Below, piece after piece: positions 51,583 through 60,252 of a DNA stretch of 64,000 nucleotides. Each line of letters starts with the position of its first letter. Positions within the stretch are counted from its first letter, which is position 1. Position numbers and translations under genes: made by a program. Source of the stretch: Lewinellaceae bacterium (GTDB lineage Bacteria > Bacteroidota > Bacteroidia > Chitinophagales > Saprospiraceae); the NCBI GenBank assembly GCA_020636435.1, contig JACJXX010000001.1, forward strand, positions 5,122,501 to 5,186,500. The letters are read 5' to 3'. The notes beneath the pieces were generated by a model, which saw nothing but the letters and a program-made list of their open reading frames with translations, was not told the DNA's origin and did no database searches.

Positions 51583-51815
51583 TTTAAATTCCGGACCGGC
51601 AGGACGGCTGCTCTGCAGTTGCGCTGCCCCTGCTGCTTATCCCCATTATTTGTCGTTTCGCAGGCTCGCTTTTTTGGCGGCCGCACTTTCACCCGGCGTC
51701 GGAAAAATAATAAGGCAACCTGAAAACCGGCGCAGAAAAAGTTCTCCCTCAAAGTAAAAGTACTATCTGCTTTTTCTGTAAGAACTTTGTTAAACACCTA
51801 GGCAAAATCAATAAT

Positions 51816-54773
51816 ATGAGAGTCGTCTTATTGTCCATATTGGCCAGCTTGGTATTCCCCTTCACCAACTTTGGCCAAACTTTGGACGAAGTTGTGAAAG
51901 TGGGGAACAGGTCCTTCGACACTAAGGATTACTACAAGGCCTTTCGTTTGTACGAAAAGGTTCTTGAGTATGTTGGAGAGGGTAGATATAAAGGAGACTG
52001 GGATTCTCTTTATATCAAATACCGGTATGCTGAAGCGGCCCGGCAATTTAACAACTACGAAGCTGCCGATTCCATGTACACCGTTCTCTGCACGGAAAGC
52101 CTCGGCCAAAACATGGATGTTTATGCTCGTTCCACCTTCAACCTGGCGCAGGTGAAAAAGAGCCTTGCCGAGGAAATCTTTGCGCTCAACAAAACAAATA
52201 TGAACCGGGCAGTTTTGGAGAAAGCCCGGCAACTCTATCAGGAATTCCTGGATAACAACCTCCGCCAACACCTCAAGGCTTTCCCCGCCTCCGGCAAAGA
52301 TGACCCGGAAGGCCTTAGCCCGGAAGACAAACTCGAATTTGACAAACGGGCAGCCAAAGGCATCGCCGACTGCAATGCCGCCATTCGGGCCGCCGATGAA
52401 AACCCCGGAGGCATCGTCCTGGAAAAGGATACCATTTCCCGGCTTTCGGATGTTGTGAATTCTGAATATTCCGACCTGGCTCCGGTGCTGATCGGCAACG
52501 AACTGTACTTCTCATCCGTCAAATTTCCTTCCGGCACAACAGCACACAACCGTCAATCCCGCACTTATTCCGAAGTACTGAAAGCCACTTTCTCCGGCGA
52601 TGGCCAGGGAGGGTTGGGCGCCGTTCTTTCTTTAGACACGCTGGCACAGAGCGGCCTTTTTAATGATGGAAATGACTTCAGCCATACGGTACATACTGCC
52701 ATTACCCATAATGGAACCTGGATGTACTTCTCCCATTGCCCGCAGGGTAGCGGAGAGAGCCCGAGTTGCAAGCTCTATCGCCGGGAGAACAAAGGCGGGG
52801 CCTGGGGCGATCCCGAACCCATGGACAGCATCAACGCAGATGGCGCCAATACTGCCCAGCCTAGTATCAGCTACGATTCCCAAACGGGGGCTCAATGGTT
52901 GTATTTTGCCTCCGACCGCAAAGGAACCAAAGGAGGGCTGGACATCTGGCGTTGCCAGGTCAACGAGGCGGATGGCAGCCTCGCTGAACCGGAACACCTC
53001 TCCGATGTCAACTCGGAATGGAATGACGCCACGCCTTTTTACCACGCTTTATCCGACAGGTTGTTTTTTAGTTCCGACCGCGGTTCTACCTTCGGGCTGT
53101 ACGACAATTTTGTGTGGGAATCATGCGGATCGGAGAAAATAGCGAGAAACCTCGGGCTGCCTTACAACAGCGGCTTCAACGACCAGTATTACTTCTTAAC
53201 CGAAGGCGGAGAACGGGCCTTCTTCTCCTCCGACCGCCCCGAATCCACCCGGTTCATCGATTCGCTGGACGCCTGCTGCCAGGATATTTTTACCTATCCG
53301 ATCGATAATTCCATGGAGTTGGAAATCGAAGTATTGGGTTGCAATGAAGAAAACATCACTTCGGAAGCAGAGATAAAAATATATGACATCACCATTTGTG
53401 GCTGTAGGGAAAAGGCCAAGGAGTACTTCGAAGAAAAAGGGAGGAAATTCATCGAAGGAACCCTTGTAAAACAAGAAGATGGCTCCTTTAAGTATATAGC
53501 TACAGTAAACCGGTACCATAACTACCGAATCTTCGCTTCTCAGGAGGAATTCGAGACGGGTTCGGCCAACATAGCCCTGGACTGCGAATACGATGGAAGA
53601 AAACAGGCAGCTTTGCCTCCGATTCAATTGTCCCCTGCTTTTGTCGACCTGACTTTTGTCGTTCACGATAAGATAACCGAACTGCCCCTGGAGTTGGAAG
53701 ACTATTCGCTGGTATTTGCTTCTGAGGATGCGCCTGCGCCCGAAGAAGTTGGGAAACAGACTTTCCGGCTTTTTCCAAAGTCTAATTATACCTTGAATGT
53801 GAAGGCCGAACAATCTGTTTATAAGCCCTTCACCCTGTTGTTGGATAGCGTGCGCCTCACCAAATCCTGTACAGATATCATTCACGTGGAACTGGAGAAG
53901 CGCTGCGAAGCTCCGCCCGCCTTAGAGGGCATTGCTTTTTTCTTTGATAACGACAAGCCCGACAGGATCAGAAAATCGGAATGGAAGACAACAAATCAGC
54001 GTTATAATGCGGCCCTGGTCGATCCTTACTTTGCTCAATGGAAAGACAATAACAAAAAATTCAATTACCTGGCCTTCAATTTGAAACCCTATGTGGTAAA
54101 CTCCTGGGCCGACCTAAGTGGAAAAGTCAGGTTCGATGAATTGGAAGGCGGGCGCACCGATACCCTGATGAATCTGATAACAGATAATTCCCAGGCCAAT
54201 CTGGATCGCGAATCGCTTCGCTATAAGGTAGAAAAAAGGCCGGACGGGAAGTTCAACATCACTCCGGATACGACTTTAGTGGAAGGCCGCATTGACCGCT
54301 TCTTTGAGCGAGACCTGAAAGGAGACCTGGAAAGATTCGATAGTTTGATCACCTATATTAAGGAATATCTGGAGACAGGCAGCCCCGTAAGGGTTACCAT
54401 GCAGGCCTTTTGCAGTGTTCGGGTCAGTGGCATCATCAGCGATTACAATGCCGCCCTTGCTGAACGCCGCATCCTGTGCATCAGAAAAACGATGGAAGAG
54501 GCGCTGGAAGAAAAATGGAAAGGGGTAAGCAGGGCAGAAAGACAACGATATGGCAAACTTATTTTCCTGCCACCTGATGCCGTAAGCGATAAAGGAGCTG
54601 CCAGAATATTTCCTGACCCTAATCTTGACCCTGATAAAGATGAAGGAGGGACCTACTTCCTTTCCGCTGCCCTGGACCGCCGGGTCCAAATAAATAAAAT
54701 CGAGTTTGGGGAGTGCGGAGGGGATGAAACCTCCTCTACTAAAACCAAAACTAAAAATCCTGGACAACCATGA
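51816..54773 (+). CDS. TPR / PD40-propeller / OmpA-like protein, paralogue 2
   Basis: 985 residues. Signal peptide 1-20 (FPFTNFGQ). Layout as in the paralogue at 46512: TPR-like helices (DYYKAFRLYEKVLEYV), a PD40 propeller (SDRKGTKGGLDIWRC, then FFSSDRPESTRF), a beta domain, and a C-terminal OmpA-like domain from about 850. Here, too, the GHTD motif is changed (TMQAFCSVRVSGIISDYNAA, then LAERRILCIRKTM): the Asp for peptidoglycan binding is absent. The gene ends in ATGA overlap with the adhesin start, so the two are translationally coupled. It probably links the adhesin's outer-membrane complex to the periplasm. A GAACTTTG box at 51782 is a weak promoter match. Confidence 0.88.
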   Translation: MRVVLLSILASLVFPFTNFGQTLDEVVKVGNRSFDTKDYYKAFRLYEKVLEYVGEGRYKGDWDSLYIKYRYAEAARQFNNYEAADSMYTVLCTESLGQNMDVYARSTFNLAQVKKSLAEEIFALNKTNMNRAVLEKARQLYQEFLDNNLRQHLKAFPASGKDDPEGLSPEDKLEFDKRAAKGIADCNAAIRAADENPGGIVLEKDTISRLSDVVNSEYSDLAPVLIGNELYFSSVKFPSGTTAHNRQSRTYSEVLKATFSGDGQGGLGAVLSLDTLAQSGLFNDGNDFSHTVHTAITHNGTWMYFSHCPQGSGESPSCKLYRRENKGGAWGDPEPMDSINADGANTAQPSISYDSQTGAQWLYFASDRKGTKGGLDIWRCQVNEADGSLAEPEHLSDVNSEWNDATPFYHALSDRLFFSSDRGSTFGLYDNFVWESCGSEKIARNLGLPYNSGFNDQYYFLTEGGERAFFSSDRPESTRFIDSLDACCQDIFTYPIDNSMELEIEVLGCNEENITSEAEIKIYDITICGCREKAKEYFEEKGRKFIEGTLVKQEDGSFKYIATVNRYHNYRIFASQEEFETGSANIALDCEYDGRKQAALPPIQLSPAFVDLTFVVHDKITELPLELEDYSLVFASEDAPAPEEVGKQTFRLFPKSNYTLNVKAEQSVYKPFTLLLDSVRLTKSCTDIIHVELEKRCEAPPALEGIAFFFDNDKPDRIRKSEWKTTNQRYNAALVDPYFAQWKDNNKKFNYLAFNLKPYVVNSWADLSGKVRFDELEGGRTDTLMNLITDNSQANLDRESLRYKVEKRPDGKFNITPDTTLVEGRIDRFFERDLKGDLERFDSLITYIKEYLETGSPVRVTMQAFCSVRVSGIISDYNAALAERRILCIRKTMEEALEEKWKGVSRAERQRYGKLIFLPPDAVSDKGAARIFPDPNLDPDKDEGGTYFLSAALDRRVQINKIEFGECGGDETSSTKTKTKNPGQP

Positions 54774-57700
54774 TCATAAATACGACAACTATGTCAACAT
54801 CATTCAAGGCCGCTTTACTGGCGCTGCTTTGCAGCGCCCCGGCCTTACTATGGAGCGCTACCGCCTATCATTGGGATGAGCCAGGCTTTTGCCAGTGGCA
54901 GGAGCAGGAAGAACAAAAACTGGAGTTGGACAACTGGCAATGGGCACTCCTCGCGGGAGATACCCTGCGCCCCATCTTCGCCACTCATTCCTGCGACCTG
55001 ATCTGCCCGGATTTCCCGGTCAACCAGATCGTCGTGTCCGCCACCTGCGGGCAGAACGACGGCAGCGCCAAAGTGGAACCGGTTGGATATTCAGCGGGCA
55101 CCACCTTCAGCTATGCCTGGTCTGGCAACGTCAGCGCCACTAATGAGGCCGACAGCCTGGCTGCCGGCATTTACTATGTTACCATTTCTGTAGCGGTGTC
55201 CGGCAACGGTTCCTTTCGGAATTGCGATACCGAAGCCATCGTCCCGGTCAGTAATGTGGGCGGGCCCGAAGTAGGCGTGAGCACCGTGCCCGCCAACTGT
55301 ATGTCGGAGGCAGGGCGCGTCACCCTCAATATCACCAGCGGCACGCCGCCCTTTACTATCAGCTGGACCGGGGGCACACGGACCGCCAACGGCCTGGGCG
55401 CAGTGCAGTTCGCTAACCTGGCAACGGGAACCTACACCTTCGTGGTGACGGACGCCAACGGTTGCAAAACCGCCCTCATCGGCGAAGTCGGCCGGGACAA
55501 CAGCGGCATGTTTGATGTTTTCCTCTTTTCTACGCCCGTCAGCGCCTGCGGCGCCAACGACGGAACCGTCACGGTGAAAATTGAAGGGGATTTCCCGCCC
55601 TACGAAATTACCCTGAACAACCTGAACACCATAACCACCAGTACCAATCCCTATACCTTCACCAATTTGCCCGCTGGCCTTTATCGCGTAAATGTTAAAG
55701 GCGCTTTGCTCTGCGAAGAAGAGCGCGATATTCAGGTCAACGACGGCCTTTGTACGGATGACGGCTGGACGGCTATGGATGCCGATTGCTCAGACGCCAT
55801 AGGATACCTGAAATTCGACGGCTCCGGCGAAGCCCATGAAACCTACGAAGTGCGGCAGAAAAATTCCACCTTCGTCATCCAAACTGTACCGGGCAATGGA
55901 ACCGCGACTATTGAGGTGCCCGCCGGAGAGTATCGCATCAAAAGGTTAAGCTCGCAAAATGACTGCATCTGCGAGTTCAAACTCGTGGTCAATGCCCCGA
56001 TTGAATTGAAAGCCAGAGTGGACAAGGAAGATTGCGAAACCACCGGGGCCGACTTTGGCTCCATAGAGGTGGTGGAAATTACCGGCGGTACGCCGCCTTA
56101 TACGGTCGTCGTTTCCGATAGCACCGGCAACGTGATTGCCAGCCCTTATAACAACCTGGCTACGGGGAAATATGATATCCGGATAACCGATGCCAACAGT
56201 TGCCAGCCCCTCACTAAAGAAGTAGAAATTGCCAGCTGCTGCGGCCCGATAGAAGTGGCAGCTACCCCCGCTGATACGATCATCTGCGAAGGAGAACTTG
56301 TATCCCTGCAGGCGACCGTAACTTCCACCGACCCGGCGGGCGCAATCACCTGGTTTGATGAGGCAGGAGTGCAACTGGGAACCGGCGCCACCCTGGCGCT
56401 TGCCCCGCCTGCCGGCGCCAACCAGTATATCGTGGTTGCCGAAAGCAGTTGTAGCACGGAAACAGATACGGCTAGAGTGCGCGTGAAAGTGGCGGCTAAT
56501 GCTCCCCTGGTTGCCGATCCCGATTCCCTGGTGGTGTGTACCAATGCCCCGGTTGCCATCAACGTCTCTGGCCCGCTGTCAGAATGCGTGATCTGGTTGA
56601 ACAGCAACGGCGAGCCAATAGATACGGGAATTCAGTTGACGGTTGTTCCCCTTCCTGGCGTCAATGAGTATATGGCCACCTTGCCGGGAGCAGAAGCCTG
56701 CGTGACTCCCGATATAGTCATTATAGAATACCGCACTGCCCCGGTTACAGTCGAGGCAACCGGCCCTGCCAAGGTATGCGAAGGGGACGAAGTATGCCTC
56801 CGGGCTAATTTCACCCCGAATGACGGAACAGTCAGCATCACCTGGCAGGATATCAGTGGCGCTACCCTGGGCAATGCTCCGGAATTGTGCGTAACACCAG
56901 CTGCCGGCGTTCAGGAATATCGGGTTATTGCCAGCAACGGCTGCTCTGCCGACACGGCTACGGCCACGGTCACTGTGCTGTCAGATACCACTCAAATAGA
57001 AGTCGCGCCCGCCGACACCACGACGCTGTGCGTTGCGGAAGAGATTTGCTTCGAAGTGACGGACACCACGCTATGGGACTGCATCGAGTGGGTGGACGCC
57101 AGCGGAACAATCGTCGGCACTGGCGGCAGCCTGTGCGTAACGCCTCCGGGCTTTGGCATCTACGCCTACACGGCTCAGGTTCCCGACAGCCTGGGGCTGA
57201 GCTGCATCCTCCCGGGCACGGCCTACGTGAAGCTGGTTCCGGATGCCCTCGACGTCAGCGTAGACGGCCCGACGAAGGTGTGCGAAGGAGACAGCGTCTG
57301 CCTGACGGCTGCCATCGGCCCCAACCCGCTGATGGCGATGGCCACGTGGACGGACGAGGCAGGCGCAGTAGTCGGCACGGGCCTGGAACTGTGCGTGACG
57401 CCGGGCGCGGGCACCCATAAATACACAGTAACGGTCGACAACGGCTGCGCCACGGCCATGGCCATGGCCACGGTGCGGGTGCTGTCGGACACGACCCAAA
57501 TAGAAATCACGCCGGCTGACACCACGACGCTGTGCGTTGCGGAAGAGATATGCTTCGAAGTGACGGACACTACGCTGTGGGACTGCATCGAGTGGGTGGA
57601 CGCTAGCGGAACAATCGTCGGCACGGGCGGCAGCCTGTGCGTAACGCCTCCGGGCTTTGGCATCTATGCCTACACGGCTCAGGTTCCTGACAGCCTTGGG

Positions 57701-59827
57701 CTGAGCTGCATCCTCCCGGGCACGGCCTACGTGAAGCTGGTTCCGGATGCCCTCGACGTCAGCGTAGACGGCCCGACGAAGGTATGCGAAGGAGACACCG
57801 TGTGCCTGACGGCGACGATTGGCCCTGACCCGCTGATGGCGATGGCCACGTGGACGGACGAAACGGGCGCGGAAGTAGGCACAGGCCTGGAACTGTGCGT
57901 GACGCCGGGCGCGGGCACCCATAAATACACAGTAACGGTCGGCAACGGCTGCGCCACGGCCATGGCGATGGCCACGGTGCGGGTGCTGTCGGACACGACT
58001 AAGATAGAAATTGCGCCCGCCGACACGGTTACGCTGTGCGCGCCGGAAGAAGTGTGCTTCACGGTGACGGACACCACGCTTTGGGACTGCATCGAGTGGG
58101 TGGACGCCGGCGGCGCGGTAGTCGGCACGGGCGGCAGCCTGTGCGTGATGCCAACGGCCCCTGGCCTGTACTGGTACGTGGCTCAGGTGAACAACGCGCT
58201 GCGCTGCGTTATCCCGGACACGGCCTACGTGAAGCTGGTTCCGGACAGCCTTGAGGTGAGCGTAGACGGCCCGACGAAGGTGTGCGAAGGAGACACCGTG
58301 TGCCTGACGGCTACCATCGGCCCCAACCCGCTGATGGCGATGGCCACGTGGACGGACGAAACGGGCGCAGTAGTCGGCACGGGCCTGGAACTGTGCGTCA
58401 CGCCGGGCGCGGGCACCCATAAATACACAGTAACGGTCGGCAACGGCTGCGCCACGGCTATGGCGATGGCCACGGTGCGGGTGCTGTCGGACACGACTAA
58501 GATAGAAATTGCGCCCGCCGACACGGTTACGCTGTGCGCGCCGGAAGAAGTGTGCTTCACGGTGACGGACACCACGCTTTGGGACTGCATCGAGTGGGTG
58601 GACGCCGGCGGCGCGGTAGTCGGCACGGGCGGCAGCCTGTGCGTGATGCCAACGGCCCCTGGCCTGTACTGGTACGTGGCTCAGGTGAACAACGCGCTGC
58701 GCTGCGTTATACCAGACACGGCCTACGTGAAGCTGGTTCCGGACAGCCTCGACGTCAGCGTAGACGGCCCGATGAAAGTGTGCGAAGGAGACAGCGTGTG
58801 CCTGACGGCTGCTATCGGCCCCAACCCGCTGATGGCGATGGCCACGTGGACGGACGAGGCAGGCGCAGTAGTCGGCACGGGCCTGGAACTGTGCGTCACG
58901 CCGGGCGCGGGCACCCATAAATACACGGTGACGGTCAGCAACGGCTGCGCCACGGCTATGGCGATGGCCACGGTGCGGGTGCTGTCGGACACGACTAAGA
59001 TAGAAATTGCGCCCGCCGACACGGTTACGCTGTGCGCGCCGGAAGAAGTGTGCTTCACGGTGACGGACACCACGCTTTGGGACTGCATCGAGTGGGTGGA
59101 CGCCGGCGGCGCGGTAGTCGGCACGGGCGGCAGCCTGTGCGTGATGCCAACGGCCCCTGGCCTTTACTGGTACGTTGCCCAGGTGAACAACGCGCTGCGC
59201 TGCGTTATCCCGGACACGGCCTACGTGAAGCTGGTTCCGGACAGCCTTGAGGTGAGCGTAGACGGCCCGACGAAGGTATGCGAAGGAGACACCGTGTGCC
59301 TGACGGCGACGATTGGCCCCGACCCGCTGATGGCGATGGCCACGTGGACGGACGAGGCAGGCGCAGTAGTAGGCACGGGCCTGGAACTGTGCGTGACGCC
59401 GGGCGCGGGCACGCATACATATACGGTAACGGCCGGCAACGGCTGCGCCACGGCTATGGCGATGGCCACGGTGCGGGTGCTGTCGGACACGACTAAGATA
59501 GAAATTGCGCCTGCCGACACGGTCATGCTGTGCGCTCCGGAAGAAGTGTGCTTCACGGTGACGGACACCACGCTTTGGGACTGCATCGAGTGGGTAGACG
59601 CCGGCGGAGCGGTAGTCGGCACGGGCGGCAGCCTGTGCGTGATGCCAACGGCCCCTGGCCTTTACTGGTACGTTGCCCAGGTGAACAACGCGCTGCGCTG
59701 CGTTATCCCGGACACGGCGTACGTGAAGCTGGTTCCGGACAGCCTTGAGGTGAGCGTAGACGGCCCGACGAAGGTATGCGAAGGAGACACCGTGTGCCTG
59801 ACGGCGACGATTACCCAAACCCGCTGA
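54770..59827 (+). CDS. SprB-like giant adhesin, N-terminal part (frame broken near 59810)
   Basis: 1,685 codons before a premature stop. Signal peptide within the first 30 residues (AALLALLCSAPALLWSATA). Residues about 80-480 contain SprB-type repeats (GGTPPYTVVVSD then NLATGKYDIRITDANSCQ; also SGTPPFTISWTGGTR). From about residue 660 come pairs of Ig-like domains of about 83 residues, each with a CEGDxVCL or LCAPEEVCF opening and a Cys near the end; these form the 498-bp tandem repeats. The stop in TITQTR is caused by a net 1-base loss in 59805-59880; the C-terminal part continues at 59890. Repaired, the protein would have about 2,598 residues. Surface adhesin for attachment or gliding, secreted by the T9SS, is the expected role. 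Confidence 0.9.
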   Translation: MIINTTTMSTSFKAALLALLCSAPALLWSATAYHWDEPGFCQWQEQEEQKLELDNWQWALLAGDTLRPIFATHSCDLICPDFPVNQIVVSATCGQNDGSAKVEPVGYSAGTTFSYAWSGNVSATNEADSLAAGIYYVTISVAVSGNGSFRNCDTEAIVPVSNVGGPEVGVSTVPANCMSEAGRVTLNITSGTPPFTISWTGGTRTANGLGAVQFANLATGTYTFVVTDANGCKTALIGEVGRDNSGMFDVFLFSTPVSACGANDGTVTVKIEGDFPPYEITLNNLNTITTSTNPYTFTNLPAGLYRVNVKGALLCEEERDIQVNDGLCTDDGWTAMDADCSDAIGYLKFDGSGEAHETYEVRQKNSTFVIQTVPGNGTATIEVPAGEYRIKRLSSQNDCICEFKLVVNAPIELKARVDKEDCETTGADFGSIEVVEITGGTPPYTVVVSDSTGNVIASPYNNLATGKYDIRITDANSCQPLTKEVEIASCCGPIEVAATPADTIICEGELVSLQATVTSTDPAGAITWFDEAGVQLGTGATLALAPPAGANQYIVVAESSCSTETDTARVRVKVAANAPLVADPDSLVVCTNAPVAINVSGPLSECVIWLNSNGEPIDTGIQLTVVPLPGVNEYMATLPGAEACVTPDIVIIEYRTAPVTVEATGPAKVCEGDEVCLRANFTPNDGTVSITWQDISGATLGNAPELCVTPAAGVQEYRVIASNGCSADTATATVTVLSDTTQIEVAPADTTTLCVAEEICFEVTDTTLWDCIEWVDASGTIVGTGGSLCVTPPGFGIYAYTAQVPDSLGLSCILPGTAYVKLVPDALDVSVDGPTKVCEGDSVCLTAAIGPNPLMAMATWTDEAGAVVGTGLELCVTPGAGTHKYTVTVDNGCATAMAMATVRVLSDTTQIEITPADTTTLCVAEEICFEVTDTTLWDCIEWVDASGTIVGTGGSLCVTPPGFGIYAYTAQVPDSLGLSCILPGTAYVKLVPDALDVSVDGPTKVCEGDTVCLTATIGPDPLMAMATWTDETGAEVGTGLELCVTPGAGTHKYTVTVGNGCATAMAMATVRVLSDTTKIEIAPADTVTLCAPEEVCFTVTDTTLWDCIEWVDAGGAVVGTGGSLCVMPTAPGLYWYVAQVNNALRCVIPDTAYVKLVPDSLEVSVDGPTKVCEGDTVCLTATIGPNPLMAMATWTDETGAVVGTGLELCVTPGAGTHKYTVTVGNGCATAMAMATVRVLSDTTKIEIAPADTVTLCAPEEVCFTVTDTTLWDCIEWVDAGGAVVGTGGSLCVMPTAPGLYWYVAQVNNALRCVIPDTAYVKLVPDSLDVSVDGPMKVCEGDSVCLTAAIGPNPLMAMATWTDEAGAVVGTGLELCVTPGAGTHKYTVTVSNGCATAMAMATVRVLSDTTKIEIAPADTVTLCAPEEVCFTVTDTTLWDCIEWVDAGGAVVGTGGSLCVMPTAPGLYWYVAQVNNALRCVIPDTAYVKLVPDSLEVSVDGPTKVCEGDTVCLTATIGPDPLMAMATWTDEAGAVVGTGLELCVTPGAGTHTYTVTAGNGCATAMAMATVRVLSDTTKIEIAPADTVMLCAPEEVCFTVTDTTLWDCIEWVDAGGAVVGTGGSLCVMPTAPGLYWYVAQVNNALRCVIPDTAYVKLVPDSLEVSVDGPTKVCEGDTVCLTATITQTR

Positions 59828-60252
59828 TGGCGATACTACGTGGACGGACGAAACGGGCGCGGAAGTAGGCATATACCCTGGAACTGTGCGTGACGCCGGG
59901 CGCGGGCACCCATAAATACACAGTAACGGTCGGCAACGGCTGCGCCACGGCTATGGCGATGGCCACGGTGCGGGTGCTGTCGGACACGACTAAGATAGAA
60001 ATTGCGCCCGCCGACACGGTTACGCTGTGCGCGCCGGAAGAAGTGTGCTTCACGGTGACGGACACCACGCTGTGGGACTGCATCGAGTGGGTGGACGCCG
60101 GCGGCGCGGTAGTCGGCACGGGCGGCAGCCTGTGCGTGATGCCAACGGCCCCTGGCCTGTACTGGTACGTTGCCCAGGTGAACAACGCGCTGCGCTGCGT
60201 TATCCCGGACACGGCCTACGTGAAGCTGGTTCCGGATAGCCTCGACGTCAGC
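57260..60252 (+). repeat. Tandem repeats of 498 bp in the adhesin gene
   Basis: Unit starts (codon Val of VDGPTKVCEGD) at 57260, 57764, 58262, 58760, 59258, 59756 and 60253: spacings 504, 498, 498, 498, 498 and 497. The central four are nearly identical at DNA level; units further out (56755-57259 and beyond 60253) are progressively diverged. Each unit encodes two Ig-like domains. The 497-bp unit contains the frame break. Confidence 0.93.

Noticed and set aside
57071..59872. 933-codon open frame on the minus strand
   Set aside because: It is the antisense of the near-identical GC-rich adhesin repeats; lack of stops repeats with each unit, and the product is an Arg/His-rich low-complexity sequence with no family likeness.
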